DNA of 64,000 bases, taken from assembly GCF_001425575.1 (NCBI RefSeq), contig NZ_LMRD01000010.1, positions 62,001 to 126,000 on the forward strand. The letters are read 5' to 3'. The DNA is from Aurantimonas sp. Leaf443 (lineage in GTDB: Bacteria; Pseudomonadota; Alphaproteobacteria; Rhizobiales; Rhizobiaceae). Under the pieces are notes generated by a model, which was given only the letters and a program-made list of their open reading frames with translations, was not told the origin of the DNA and did no database searches. The position numbers were made by a program, and so were the translations under genes. Numbering within the stretch: position 1 is the first letter of the stretch; each line of letters begins with the position of its first letter. Shown here piece by piece: positions 1 to 8,683 of the stretch.

Positions 1-129
1 GCGGGCGCGCTCGACATTCATGTCCACCGCCGCCACGACCTTGCAGGTCGGGATGGAGGCGAAATGCTCGGCATGGCGCGGCGCGATGCCGCCGGTGCCC
101 AGGATCAGGATGCGGTGTTCGGCGCTCAC
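1..129 (-). CDS. Gfo/Idh/MocA-family oxidoreductase, N-terminal fragment (ThuB-like)
   Basis: Only the first 43 codons lie in the window; the gene runs off the left edge. The visible residues form a Rossmann start: a hydrophobic strand, then a G-T-G-G loop near residue 11, then a second strand ending V-D, as in NAD(P)-dependent Gfo/Idh/MocA dehydrogenases. The GTG start overlaps the stop codon of thuA as GTGA, so the two genes are translationally coupled. In Sinorhizobium the ThuA/ThuB pair oxidises trehalose-type disaccharides to 3-keto derivatives, and a ThuB-like role is inferred from this neighbour. Confidence is high for the family and moderate for the substrate. Confidence 0.75.
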   Translation of the reverse strand, partial: MSAEHRILILGTGGIAPRHAEHFASIPTCKVVAAVDMNVERAR

Positions 130-911
130 CGGTAACCCGCCTCCCCGGCCTTGTGCAGCGAGGGGCCCTTCTTCACGATCGCCTCGCGCGCCTTCTCGAC
201 CGGCACGTTCGGCGCCTGCGACACGTCCTTCCAGGGCCTGGCGGGGTTGTAGGCCCAGGCGACGGCGTTGCGCAGCACCGTCTGGATGCTCGGATCGTGA
301 TAGATCGGATAGGTCTCGTGGCCGGGCTCGAAATAGAAGATCCGGCCCGCGCCCCGCTGGTAGGTGAGCCCGGAGCGGAACACCTCGCCGCCCTCGAACC
401 AGGAGACGAAGACCGTCTCCAGCGGCTCGGGCACGAGGAAGGGCTCGCCATACATCTCGGAATGGGGCAGCTCGATCGCCGCCTCGATCCCTTGCGCGAT
501 CGGATGGCTCGGATTGATGACCCAGAGCCGCTCGCGCTCGCCCGCCTCGCGCCAGCGCAGAGAGCAGGGCGTGCCCATCATGCGCTTGAAGATCTTGGAG
601 AAATGCCCCGAATGCAGGATGACGAGGCCCATGCCCTCGTTGACGCGCTGCTGCACGCGGTCGACGATCTCGTCCGACACCTGACCATGCGCCTTGTGGC
701 CCCACCAGAGGAGAACGTCCGTCTCGTCGAGCCTTGCCTGGGAGAGGCCGTGCTCGGGCTCGGGCATGGTGGCGGTGGAGACGGAGAAGCGCGCGTCCTG
801 GCGCAGGGCGGCGGCGATCGTCTCGTGGATGCCGTCGGGATAGACCTCCCGCACGACGGCATTCTCCTTCTCGTGGAGGAACTCGTTCCAAACGACGGTA
901 CGGATCGTCAT
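126..911 (-). CDS. thuA: ThuA domain protein (trehalose/disaccharide utilisation)
   Basis: A 261-residue protein of the ThuA family, which has a class I glutamine-amidotransferase-like fold. The start V-V-W-N-E-F-x-H-E and the central W-W-G-H-K-A-H and L-H-S-G-H segments (about residues 68-100) are typical of it, and its length is normal for the family. ThuA proteins work with a Gfo/Idh dehydrogenase in catabolism of trehalose, maltitol or other 3-keto sugars. Here the dehydrogenase overlaps the stop codon directly downstream. The gene is divergent from a LacI regulator with palindromic operators in the shared gap, so sugar-inducible control is likely. The true sugar is unknown. Confidence 0.85.
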   Translation of the reverse strand: MTIRTVVWNEFLHEKENAVVREVYPDGIHETIAAALRQDARFSVSTATMPEPEHGLSQARLDETDVLLWWGHKAHGQVSDEIVDRVQQRVNEGMGLVILHSGHFSKIFKRMMGTPCSLRWREAGERERLWVINPSHPIAQGIEAAIELPHSEMYGEPFLVPEPLETVFVSWFEGGEVFRSGLTYQRGAGRIFYFEPGHETYPIYHDPSIQTVLRNAVAWAYNPARPWKDVSQAPNVPVEKAREAIVKKGPSLHKAGEAGYR

Positions 912-1070
912 GCGCGCTATCGCCTTTCCATCTCCAATCGCGGACCGCGATCGGCAGAGGCGGCCCGATGCCGGCGGCGGGGCGAAAGGCCCGTCCTCGC
1001 CGGCGCGCGCTCGCGCCCTCTCCCGATGGTCCGCCTCCTCCCGAGAGGACGGTCGGCGCCCTGGACCGCT

Positions 1071-1106
1071 TCAAAGCGCTTTGAGAGGAGATTGAAGCGG
1101 TTTGAA
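1071..1106. promoter_or_regulatory. Putative LacI-family operators in the thuA / lacI gap
   Basis: Positions 1071-1084 are a perfect 14-bp palindrome, TCAAAGCGCTTTGA, centred on CG as in LacI-family operators. A second, imperfect copy (TTGAAGCGGTTTGAA) lies at 1092-1106, about 1.5-2 helical turns away. Both fall between the divergent thuA and lacI starts. The most economical reading is that the adjacent regulator represses one or both genes here. The first site is seen directly; its use by this regulator is inference. Confidence 0.6.
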
Positions 1107-1175
1107 ATGCGTGTCAAGAATGGCGCCGCGATTTTTGGGAGCGCGGCGCCGACGAGGCGGGGGCCGGGAGGCGGC

Positions 1176-2201
1176 ATGATCCACAGCTTGAAGGACCTCG
1201 CGGAGCATCTGAAGCTCTCGCAGACCACGGTAAGCCGGGCGCTCAACGGCTATCCGGAGGTCGGCGCCAAGACGCGCCAGCGCGTCATCGAGGCGGCGGA
1301 GCGGCTGAACTACCGGCCGAACCCGACGGCGCGGCGCCTGGCGACGGGCCGGGCCAACGCGCTCGGCATCCTCTTCTCCGTCGAGGACAAGATGCTGGAG
1401 CGCCCGACCGTGACCGACCTCCTCGCCGGCATCAGCGAGACGGCGGCGGACCGGGGGCTGGCGATCCATCTCAACCCCGTGCGCTCGGGCGAGGAGGGGC
1501 GCGCCTGCGAGCGCATCGTGGGCTCCGGCGCGGTCGACGCGCTCGTCCTCCTCTCCCCGCTCCTCGATACGGCCGAGACGAGCTGGCTCGCCAAGATCGA
1601 CTTTCCCGTCGTCGGCCACGGGCGCCCGGTCTTCGAACAGGACGTCGCCTCGCTCAGCGTCGACAATCTCGGCGCCTTCCACAAGGGCGCCGCCTATCTC
1701 GCCGGGCTCGGCCATCGGCGCATCGCCCTCCTCAACGGCGAGGAGAAGCTCGCCTACGGGCAGGATCGGCGGCGGGGCTACCTGACGGCCCTTGCCGAAG
1801 CAGGCCTTGCCGCCGACGCGGCGCTGATGGCGAGCGGTCGCCAGACCTATCTGGAAGGCTACCGCGCCGCCCGGGCCATGCTGGCGCTGGACGGGCGCCC
1901 CACCGCCTTCCTGTGCTCCTCCATCCTGGTGGCGACGGGGGCCTCGCGCGCCATCGCCGAGGCCGGCCTGTCGATCCCGCGCGACGTCTCCCTCGTCGCC
2001 CATGACGACGCGGTCTCGGCCATTCCCGCCGAGATGGCCTTTCCCGAACTCACCGTCCTGCATTCCTCGGTGCGCGAGGCGGGACGGCGCATCGCCGACA
2101 TGGCGATCGAGCGGGCCGCGGGCACGCCCGCGCGCGATCTCGTCGAGGTCTGGGACGTGCCGCTGATCGTGCGCGGATCGACCGCCGCGCCCCGCCGATG
2201 A
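1176..2201 (+). CDS. LacI-family transcriptional regulator
   Basis: A 341-residue repressor. The N-terminal helix-turn-helix (residues about 4-50) contains the family signature T-T-V-S-R-A-L-N-G followed by R-Q-R-V and the hinge helix N-Y-R-P-N-P-T-A-R-R-L. The rest is a periplasmic-binding-protein-like sugar sensor ending in an R-x-S-T-x-x-P-R tail. I chose the ATG at 1176 because the DNA-binding domain begins at once; the upstream open frame is antisense to thuA. It is divergent from thuA and the Gfo/Idh gene with operator-like palindromes between. It probably senses the sugar handled by those genes. The effector is unknown. Confidence 0.9.
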   Translation: MIHSLKDLAEHLKLSQTTVSRALNGYPEVGAKTRQRVIEAAERLNYRPNPTARRLATGRANALGILFSVEDKMLERPTVTDLLAGISETAADRGLAIHLNPVRSGEEGRACERIVGSGAVDALVLLSPLLDTAETSWLAKIDFPVVGHGRPVFEQDVASLSVDNLGAFHKGAAYLAGLGHRRIALLNGEEKLAYGQDRRRGYLTALAEAGLAADAALMASGRQTYLEGYRAARAMLALDGRPTAFLCSSILVATGASRAIAEAGLSIPRDVSLVAHDDAVSAIPAEMAFPELTVLHSSVREAGRRIADMAIERAAGTPARDLVEVWDVPLIVRGSTAAPRR

Positions 2202-2205
2202 GAAC

Positions 2206-2233
2206 GCCGCCCGACCCGGCCGGGTCGGGCGGC
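2206..2233 (+). terminator. GC-rich inverted repeat after the lacI-type gene
   Basis: A fully self-complementary 28-bp sequence with 14-bp arms starts five bases after the regulator stop codon. There is no T-tract, which is common for terminators in very GC-rich alphaproteobacteria. It probably ends the regulator transcript and insulates the efflux operon. Confidence 0.5.
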
Positions 2234-2346
2234 CGGGCCTGCGGCAGGTCCCTTTACCCTTGCGGCGAAGGGTCCGGCCGCCTGCCTTGTTGACGACAAG
2301 CCGAGCGCCTAGGGTCGCGCCACGTTCCTCCATCGTCCAGGGTCCC

Positions 2347-3645
2347 ATGCCGCGTCCGCCCGTTCCGAACCGATTGCGCCTGTCCGGCGCGGCGGCTCTC
2401 CTCGTCCTGGGCCTGACCGGCACGATCGGGCCCGCGGGCGCGCAAGGGGCGCAGGACGCTCCGGCGCGCGCCGTCCGCGTGCCGGCCGCCAGCGTCGCGG
2501 TGGCGGCGCGGCGCGAACTCGTGGGCACGGTGCCGATCGAGGGCTCGCTGGTCGCGCGCGACAGCGTCAGCATCTTCGCGCAGGTCCAGAGCGCCCGCAT
2601 CGAGGCCGTGCTCGTCGATATCGGCGACCGCGTCGAGGCCGGCGAGGTCCTCGTGCGGCTCGACGCGCGCCCTCTCCAGGTGCAGCTCGCCCAGGACGAG
2701 GCGGCGATCGCGGCCGGCGAGGCGGCCGTCCAGCAGGCGACGAGCCAGATCGAGGGCCAGAGCGCCGCGCTCGAACAGGCCGACCGCGTCTTCTCGCGCG
2801 CCGAGCGCCTCCTGCGCAGCGGCGCCGGCGCCCAGTCGACGCTCGACGACGCGCGCTCCGCGCTCGCCTCCGCGCAGGCCTCGCTGAAGGCCGCGCGCGA
2901 CGCCAAGGCGAATGCGCAGGCCCTCGTCGAGCAGTCGAAGGCCAAGCGCGACGACACCGCCCTCCAGCTCGAGCGCACGCAGGTGCGCGCCCCCGTCGCC
3001 GGCCTCGTCGTCACGCGCGCCGCCGATCTCGGCCAGATCGCGGCGACCGGCGGCGATCCGCTCTTCACGCTCGTGCAGAACGGCGTGGTGGAGTTCGAGG
3101 GCAAGGCCATCGAGACCGCGCTGGGCCAGCTCAAGCCCGGCCAGCGCACCACCGTCTACCCGTCCGGCGCCCCGCCGCGCGCGGGCGCGGTGCGCCTCGT
3201 CTCGCCGCGCGTCGACGTCGCCACGCGCCAGGGCATCGTCAAGATCGCCCTCGACGACGACCAGGACCTGCCGATCGGCCTGTTCGGGCGCGCCGTGGTG
3301 GAGACCATGCGCCGGCAGGGCGTGACGGTGCCGCTCTCGGCCGTGATGACCTCCGCGCAGGGCTCGCTCGTGCAGCGGGTCGGGGCCGACGGCACGCTCG
3401 AGACGCGCCAGGTGACGACGGGCATTCTCGACGGCGCCGCGCTCGAGATCGTGGAGGGCCTGTCGGCCGGCGACACGGTCGTCGCCAAGGCCGCGCCCTT
3501 CTTCCGCGACGGGATGCGCATCCGGCCCGTGCCGCTCGACGAGACGCCGGTCCCCGAGCCCGTGGCGCCGGTCTCGGCCATGGCCCCGCCCGGCGACGTG
3601 GAGGCGCAGGCGCGCACCGGCGACGCGCGGGAGACCGTGCGATGA
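2347..3645 (+). CDS. RND efflux periplasmic adaptor (HlyD/AcrA family)
   Basis: A 432-residue membrane-fusion protein. It has a signal segment ending near A-G-A-Q (about residues 12-34). A first lipoyl half ends with D-x-G-D-x-V-x-x-G-x-x-L, a long coiled-coil hairpin runs from about residue 105 to 205, a second lipoyl half contains R-A-P-x-x-G, and a beta-barrel and a membrane-proximal domain follow. The ATG at 2347 gives a proper signal peptide; an upstream in-frame ATG would add 29 unlikely residues. Its stop overlaps the permease start (ATGA), so the two form one tripartite-pump operon. No outer-membrane channel gene is next to it. Confidence 0.9.
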   Translation: MPRPPVPNRLRLSGAAALLVLGLTGTIGPAGAQGAQDAPARAVRVPAASVAVAARRELVGTVPIEGSLVARDSVSIFAQVQSARIEAVLVDIGDRVEAGEVLVRLDARPLQVQLAQDEAAIAAGEAAVQQATSQIEGQSAALEQADRVFSRAERLLRSGAGAQSTLDDARSALASAQASLKAARDAKANAQALVEQSKAKRDDTALQLERTQVRAPVAGLVVTRAADLGQIAATGGDPLFTLVQNGVVEFEGKAIETALGQLKPGQRTTVYPSGAPPRAGAVRLVSPRVDVATRQGIVKIALDDDQDLPIGLFGRAVVETMRRQGVTVPLSAVMTSAQGSLVQRVGADGTLETRQVTTGILDGAALEIVEGLSAGDTVVAKAAPFFRDGMRIRPVPLDETPVPEPVAPVSAMAPPGDVEAQARTGDARETVR

Positions 3646-6600
3646 ACGTCTCCGCCTGGTCGATCCGCAACCCGGTCCCGCCCGTCGCGATCTTCCTGGC
3701 GCTGATGGCGATCGGCCTCGTGGCCTTCCTGCGCCTGCCGGTCACCCGCTTTCCCAATATCGACGTGCCCTTCGTCGTCGTCACGATCGTGCAGCCGGGC
3801 TCGGGCCCGGCCGAGATCATGAACCAGATCGGCCAGCCGGTGGAGGATTCGCTCCAGTCCGTCTCCGGCATCAAGCACGTGACGACCATCGCCGCGGACG
3901 GAGCCTCGACGAATCTCGTGGAGTTCGACCTCGAGGTCGACCCGCAGCGCGCCGTCAACGACGTGAAGGACGCGATCTCGCGCATCCGCTCGGACCTGCC
4001 GGGCTCGGCCAACGAGCCCATCGTGCAGCGGCTCGACATCGCGGGCCTGCCGATCCTCACCTACGCCGTCACCGACCCGACCAAGTCGATCGCCGAACTC
4101 TCCTACTTCATCGACGACGCGGTGAAGCGCGCCGTGCAGGGCCAGCCCTCGGTCGGCGACATCCGGCGCATCGGCGGGCTCGACGAGCAGGTCAATGTCG
4201 ATCTCGACCCCGACCGGCTGGCGGCGCTCGGCATCAGCGCCGCCTCGGTCAGCGAGCAGCTGTCGCGCACCAACATCAATCTCGGCGGCGGGCGCGGGGA
4301 TCTGGGCGCGCGCGAGTTCTCCATCCGCGCCATCGGCTCCTCGATCAGCGTCGAGGCCCTGTCGGCGCTGCCCATCGCGCTCGGGGACGGGCGCTCGGTG
4401 CGGCTCGACGCGCTCGGCACGATCCGCGACGGGGGGGCGGACGTGCGCTCCTACGCCCAGTTCGACGGCGAGCCCGTCGTCGCCTTCCAGGTCATCCGCT
4501 CCTCCGGCGGCTCGGACACGGAGGCCGCCGACAGCACCCATCGCGGCGTCGAGCGGCTGAAGGCGGAGTTTCCCTCGGCGAGCTTCACCCTCATCGAGGA
4601 CAGCGCGGTCTACACGCGCGGCAATTACGACCGCACGATGCACACGCTCTACGAGGGCGCCGCGCTCGCCGTGCTCGTCGTCTTCCTGTTCCTGCGCGAC
4701 TGGCGCGCGACGCTGATCGCCGGCGTCGCCCTGCCGCTCTCCATCATCCCGACCTTCTTCGCCATGAGCGCGCTCGGCTTCACGCTGAACCAGATCAGCC
4801 TCCTGGCCATCACGCTCGTCACCGGCATCCTCGTCGACGACGCGATCGTGGAGATCGAGAACATCGAGCGCCACATGGCGATGGGAAAGGGCCCCTACGA
4901 GGCCTCGATGGAGGCGGCCGACGAGATCGGCCTCACCGTCATCGCCATCTCCTCCACCATCGTCGCGGTCTTCGCGCCGGTCTCCTTCATGTCGGGCATC
5001 GCCGGCCAGTATTTCAAGCAGTTCGGCCTGACGGTCGCCATCTCCGTCCTGTTCTCGCTGGCCGTCGCGCGCTTCGTCACGCCGATGATGGCGGCCTATC
5101 TGATGAAGCCGAACACGAGGCACCAAGGCGAGCGGCGCGACGGTTTCGTGATGCGCTGGTACCTCGCCTTCCTGCGCGGCACCCTGCGCCACCGCTGGCT
5201 GACGCTCGTCGTCGGCCTCCTCTTCTTCGCCGGCTCGATCTTCTCGGCCACGCTGATCCCGACGACCTTCATCCCCGAGATCGACGACGGGCGCTCGGTC
5301 CTGTCGCTGGAACTGCCGCCGGGCGCGCGCACGGCCGACAACATCGCGGCCACGCAGGCCGTCGTGGCCAAGCTCGAGACCATTCCCGGCATCGCCAACG
5401 TCCTCGTCTCGGGCGGGGCGAGCCCCAACACGCAGACCGACGACGGCGCCAACCCGACCAATGCGACGGTCTCGATCTTCTACGCGCCGAAGGCCGAGCG
5501 GGATCTGACGAAGTTCGAGATCGAGTCCCTCATCGAGGCCGAACTCGCCGACATTCCGGACATCCGCACCTATTTCGCCAACGACAACGGCCAGCGCGCC
5601 GTCTCGATCTCGCTCCTCTCCTCCGACCGCGCGGCGGTGGAGGCCTATGCCGACCGGCTGATCGGCCGCATCGCCGACACGGGCCTGGTGAAGAACGCGA
5701 CCTCGGGCGCCTCGCTCCTGCGCCCGGAGGTGCAGATCCGCCCGCGGCCGGAGGTCGCCGCCGAGCTCGGCGTCACCGCCAGCGCCATCGCCCAGACGAT
5801 CCGCGTCTCCACCATCGGCGACGTGGACGCCGCGCTCGCCAAGTACAATCGCGGCGACCGCCAGGTGCCGATCGTCGTGCGCCTCGACGCGTCCGCGCGC
5901 GACGATCTCTGGCGCCTGCGCAACCTCAAGGTCCAGGCCGCGAGCGGAGCCATGGTGCCGCTCGGCGTCGTCGCCGACATCACGCTCGGCACCGGCCCGA
6001 CGACCCTGGAGCGCTACGACCGGCAGAACCGCGTGACGATCGGCGGCGACCTGCCGGCCGGCACGCCGCTCGGCTCGGCCATCGCCGCCATCGACGCGCT
6101 GCCGGACGTGAAGTCGCCCCCGCCCGGCGTGCGCGTGCAGCCGGCGGGCGACGCGGAGGTGATGGAGGAGGTCTTCACCGGCTTCGCGCTGGCGCTCGGC
6201 GCCGGCATCCTCATGGTCTATGCCGTGCTCGTCCTTCTCTTCGGCTCCTTCCTGTCGCCGATGACGATCCTCATGTCGCTGCCGCTCTCGGTCGGCGGGG
6301 CGATCCTCGGCCTCTATCTCGCCAATGACGCCATCTCGCTGCCGGTGGTGATCGGCTTCCTCATGCTGATGGGCATCGTGACCAAGAACGCCATCATGCT
6401 CGTGGAATTCGCGCTCAAGCGCGAAGCGGAGGGCGCGACGCGCGCCGAGGCCATCCTCGACGCCGCCCACAAGCGGGCGCGGCCCATCGTGATGACGACG
6501 ATCGCCATGGTCGCGGGCATGGTGCCCTCCGCGATCGGGCTCGGCGAGGGCGGCGAGTTCCGCTCGCCCATGGCCGTGGCGGTGATCGGCGGGCTGATCG

Positions 6601-6734
6601 TCTCGACCGCGCTGTCGCTGGTCTTCATCCCGACGCTGCATTCCTTCGTCGAGGGCTTCGGCACGCGGCTGCGCCGCCGGCTCGGCCGGCTCGTCAACGC
6701 CGCGCCGAAGGGCGAGCCGCAGCCCGCCGAATAG
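3642..6734 (+). CDS. RND efflux permease (HAE1/AcrB-type)
   Basis: A 1030-residue inner-membrane proton antiporter of the AcrB/MexB class at full family length. It has an N-terminal membrane helix, then a large periplasmic loop, repeated in the second half for 12 membrane helices. The proton-relay aspartates are visible in the TM4 segment G-I-L-V-D-D-A-I-V-E-I-E-N (about residue 400). The conserved lysine is in G-I-V-T-K-N-A-I-M-L-V-E-F (about residue 920). It starts inside the adaptor stop codon and is co-translated with it. Substrates cannot be predicted; the nearest regulator is a sugar-type LacI protein, probably unrelated. Confidence 0.93.
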   Translation: MNVSAWSIRNPVPPVAIFLALMAIGLVAFLRLPVTRFPNIDVPFVVVTIVQPGSGPAEIMNQIGQPVEDSLQSVSGIKHVTTIAADGASTNLVEFDLEVDPQRAVNDVKDAISRIRSDLPGSANEPIVQRLDIAGLPILTYAVTDPTKSIAELSYFIDDAVKRAVQGQPSVGDIRRIGGLDEQVNVDLDPDRLAALGISAASVSEQLSRTNINLGGGRGDLGAREFSIRAIGSSISVEALSALPIALGDGRSVRLDALGTIRDGGADVRSYAQFDGEPVVAFQVIRSSGGSDTEAADSTHRGVERLKAEFPSASFTLIEDSAVYTRGNYDRTMHTLYEGAALAVLVVFLFLRDWRATLIAGVALPLSIIPTFFAMSALGFTLNQISLLAITLVTGILVDDAIVEIENIERHMAMGKGPYEASMEAADEIGLTVIAISSTIVAVFAPVSFMSGIAGQYFKQFGLTVAISVLFSLAVARFVTPMMAAYLMKPNTRHQGERRDGFVMRWYLAFLRGTLRHRWLTLVVGLLFFAGSIFSATLIPTTFIPEIDDGRSVLSLELPPGARTADNIAATQAVVAKLETIPGIANVLVSGGASPNTQTDDGANPTNATVSIFYAPKAERDLTKFEIESLIEAELADIPDIRTYFANDNGQRAVSISLLSSDRAAVEAYADRLIGRIADTGLVKNATSGASLLRPEVQIRPRPEVAAELGVTASAIAQTIRVSTIGDVDAALAKYNRGDRQVPIVVRLDASARDDLWRLRNLKVQAASGAMVPLGVVADITLGTGPTTLERYDRQNRVTIGGDLPAGTPLGSAIAAIDALPDVKSPPPGVRVQPAGDAEVMEEVFTGFALALGAGILMVYAVLVLLFGSFLSPMTILMSLPLSVGGAILGLYLANDAISLPVVIGFLMLMGIVTKNAIMLVEFALKREAEGATRAEAILDAAHKRARPIVMTTIAMVAGMVPSAIGLGEGGEFRSPMAVAVIGGLIVSTALSLVFIPTLHSFVEGFGTRLRRRLGRLVNAAPKGEPQPAE

Positions 6735-6754
6735 GGGGCGCAGGCCCCGCCCCC
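6734..6754. terminator. Inverted repeat between the convergent RND permease and cobT genes
   Basis: GGGGGCG at 6734-6740 pairs with CGCCCCC at 6748-6754 around a 7-nt loop, in the 29-bp gap between two convergent genes. It probably terminates both transcripts. Confidence 0.4.
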
Positions 6755-6763
6755 ATCGCCGTC

Positions 6764-7780
6764 TCAGTGCCGGTTCGAGACGGCGGCCTGCTCGAAGGTC
6801 GCCATGCCCGAATGGCACTCGGCCGCCGCCTTCACGATGCCGGCCGCGAGAGCCGCGCCCGTGCCTTCGCCGAGCCGCATGCCGAGGGCGAGGAGCGGCA
6901 CCTTGTCCATGGCGCGCAGGGCCCGCATATGGCCGGGCTCGGCCGAGACATGGCCGAACAGGCAATGGTCGAGCGCCCGGCGGTCGAGCGCGAAGAGCAC
7001 CGCCGCCGCCGCGCTCGACACGAAACCGTCGACGATGACGGGCACGCGCTGCATCCGCGCGGCGAGGATGGCGCCCGCCATGGCCGCGATCTCGCGCCCG
7101 CCGAGGCGGCGCAGCACTTCCAGCGGGTCGGAGAGATGGCCCTCGTGGCGCTTCAGCGCCATGGCCACGACATCGGCCTTGCGCGAGACGCCGGCCGCGT
7201 CGTTGCCCGCGCCCGGCCCCACCCACTCCGCCGGCTCGCCGCCGAAGAGCGCGGCGAAGAGGGCGGCGGCGATCGTCGTGTTGCCGATGCCCATCTCGCC
7301 GATGCACAGGAGATCGGGCTCGCCGGCCAGCACTTCCATGCCGAAGGCCATGGTGGCCGCGCAGGTGCGCTCGTCCATGGCCGCCTCCTGCGTGATGTCG
7401 GCGGTCGGCACTTCCAGCGCGAGGTCGAAGACCTTGAGGCCGAGATCGTAGGCCGCGCAGATCTGGTTGATCGCCGCGCCCCCGGCCGCGAAGTTCTGCA
7501 CCATCTGCGCCGTCACCTCCGGGGGATAGGGCGAGACGTTCTGCGCGGTGACGCCGTGATTGCCGGCGAAGACGGCGACGAGCGGCCGGCGCACGGCGGG
7601 CGCGCGGCCCTGCCAGGCGGCGAGCCATTCGGAGATCTCCTCCAGCCGCCCGAGCGCGCCCTCGGGCTTGGTCAGCTCCATCTCGCGATGGCGCTTGGCA
7701 TGCACCGCCGCGCCGTCCGGTCCCGGCATCTGGCGCATCAGCGCGCGGATGTCGTCGAAGGGCAGGCCGGTGATGGACAT
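6764..7780 (-). CDS. cobT: Nicotinate-nucleotide--dimethylbenzimidazole phosphoribosyltransferase
   Basis: A 338-residue CobT. It makes alpha-ribazole phosphate from nicotinate mononucleotide and dimethylbenzimidazole, building the lower ligand of B12. The N-terminal segment K-P-x-G-A-L-G-R-L-E, the central G-E-M-G-I-G-N-T-T and the C-terminal R-L-G-E-G-T-G-A (glutamate about residue 305, aligning with the catalytic Glu) are all present. Length is normal. It is divergent from cobS, whose product uses its output, with 126 bp between the starts. Cytoplasmic. Confidence 0.95.
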   Translation of the reverse strand: MSITGLPFDDIRALMRQMPGPDGAAVHAKRHREMELTKPEGALGRLEEISEWLAAWQGRAPAVRRPLVAVFAGNHGVTAQNVSPYPPEVTAQMVQNFAAGGAAINQICAAYDLGLKVFDLALEVPTADITQEAAMDERTCAATMAFGMEVLAGEPDLLCIGEMGIGNTTIAAALFAALFGGEPAEWVGPGAGNDAAGVSRKADVVAMALKRHEGHLSDPLEVLRRLGGREIAAMAGAILAARMQRVPVIVDGFVSSAAAAVLFALDRRALDHCLFGHVSAEPGHMRALRAMDKVPLLALGMRLGEGTGAALAAGIVKAAAECHSGMATFEQAAVSNRH

Positions 7781-7906
7781 GGGAGACGCTCCGTGGTCAG
7801 TCGTGGCGAGCCCGTGGACGGGCCGGACGTGCCCTCATAGTCGCTCGCGAGAGGGACCGGAAGGCCGCCCGGCGCCACGCCCCTTCGCGCAAGGACGCAC
7901 GCGCCG

Positions 7907-8683
7907 ATGATCGCGATCGCGAAAGCGAGCCTCCGGGCCGCCGCCTTCCTCACCCGCCTGCCGCCCGTGGCGGCGAGTTTCCACGGCACCCACCGGCTCG
8001 GCGACGACGCCCACGCCTTTCCCCTCGCCGGGCTCCTGGCGGGCGCGGCGCCCGCGCTGGCGCTCCTTGCCGGCGGCACGCTCGGCCTGTCGCCGGCGGT
8101 CTCCGCCACGCTCGCGCTCGGCCTCCTCGTCGCGCTGACCGGGGCGCTGCACGAGGACGGGCTGGCCGATGTCGCGGACGGGCTCTTCGGCCATCACGGG
8201 CGCGAGCGCGCGCTCGCCATCATGAAGGACAGCCGCATCGGCGCCTACGGCACGCTGGCGCTCGTCCTGTCGGTCGCGCTGCGCATCGCGCTCCTCGCCG
8301 ACCTCGCGACCGCAGCGCCCGCTCTCGCGGCGCTGGCGCTGCTCGGCGCGGCGGCCGCGAGCCGGGGCGCCATGGCGCTGTTCTGGGCCTCGCTGCCGAG
8401 CGCCGATCCCGGCGGCCTCGCCGACAGCGTCGGCCAGCCGTCCCGGAACCGCGGCCTGCAGGGGGCCGTCCTCGGCGCGCTCCTGCTCGGTCTCGCCGCC
8501 CTTCCCGCCGGGGCGTCGGGCATCGCCGGCGCGCTTCTCGGCCTCGGCCTCACGGCCGCGCTCCTCTCCCTCTTCGCCCGCTTCCTCCTGCGCCGGCTCG
8601 GCGGCCAGACGGGCGACGGGCTGGGCGCCGCCCAGCAGATCGGCGAGACGGCCTGCCTCCTCGGCCTCGCGATCATGGTCTAG
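7907..8683 (+). CDS. cobS: Adenosylcobinamide-GDP ribazoletransferase (cobalamin synthase)
   Basis: A 258-residue integral membrane enzyme that joins adenosylcobinamide-GDP to alpha-ribazole in the last assembly step. The acidic metal-binding motif H-E-D-G-L-A-D-V-A-D-G (about residues 82-92) is intact, as are the F-P-L-x-G segment and the K-D-S-R-I-G-A-Y-G loop. Several hydrophobic helices fill the remainder. It is divergent from cobT and its stop overlaps the convergent cobD stop by four bases. Cobinamide kinase/guanylyltransferase (cobP/cobU) is not in this cluster and must lie elsewhere. Confidence 0.95.
   Translation: MIAIAKASLRAAAFLTRLPPVAASFHGTHRLGDDAHAFPLAGLLAGAAPALALLAGGTLGLSPAVSATLALGLLVALTGALHEDGLADVADGLFGHHGRERALAIMKDSRIGAYGTLALVLSVALRIALLADLATAAPALAALALLGAAAASRGAMALFWASLPSADPGGLADSVGQPSRNRGLQGAVLGALLLGLAALPAGASGIAGALLGLGLTAALLSLFARFLLRRLGGQTGDGLGAAQQIGETACLLGLAIMV

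Noticed and set aside
3156-7628. A 1490-codon open frame on the minus strand
   Set aside because: It runs antisense through the RND permease and through cobT in another frame; it is rich in Arg, Asp and His from the complementary codon pattern and has no domain. High GC creates such frames.
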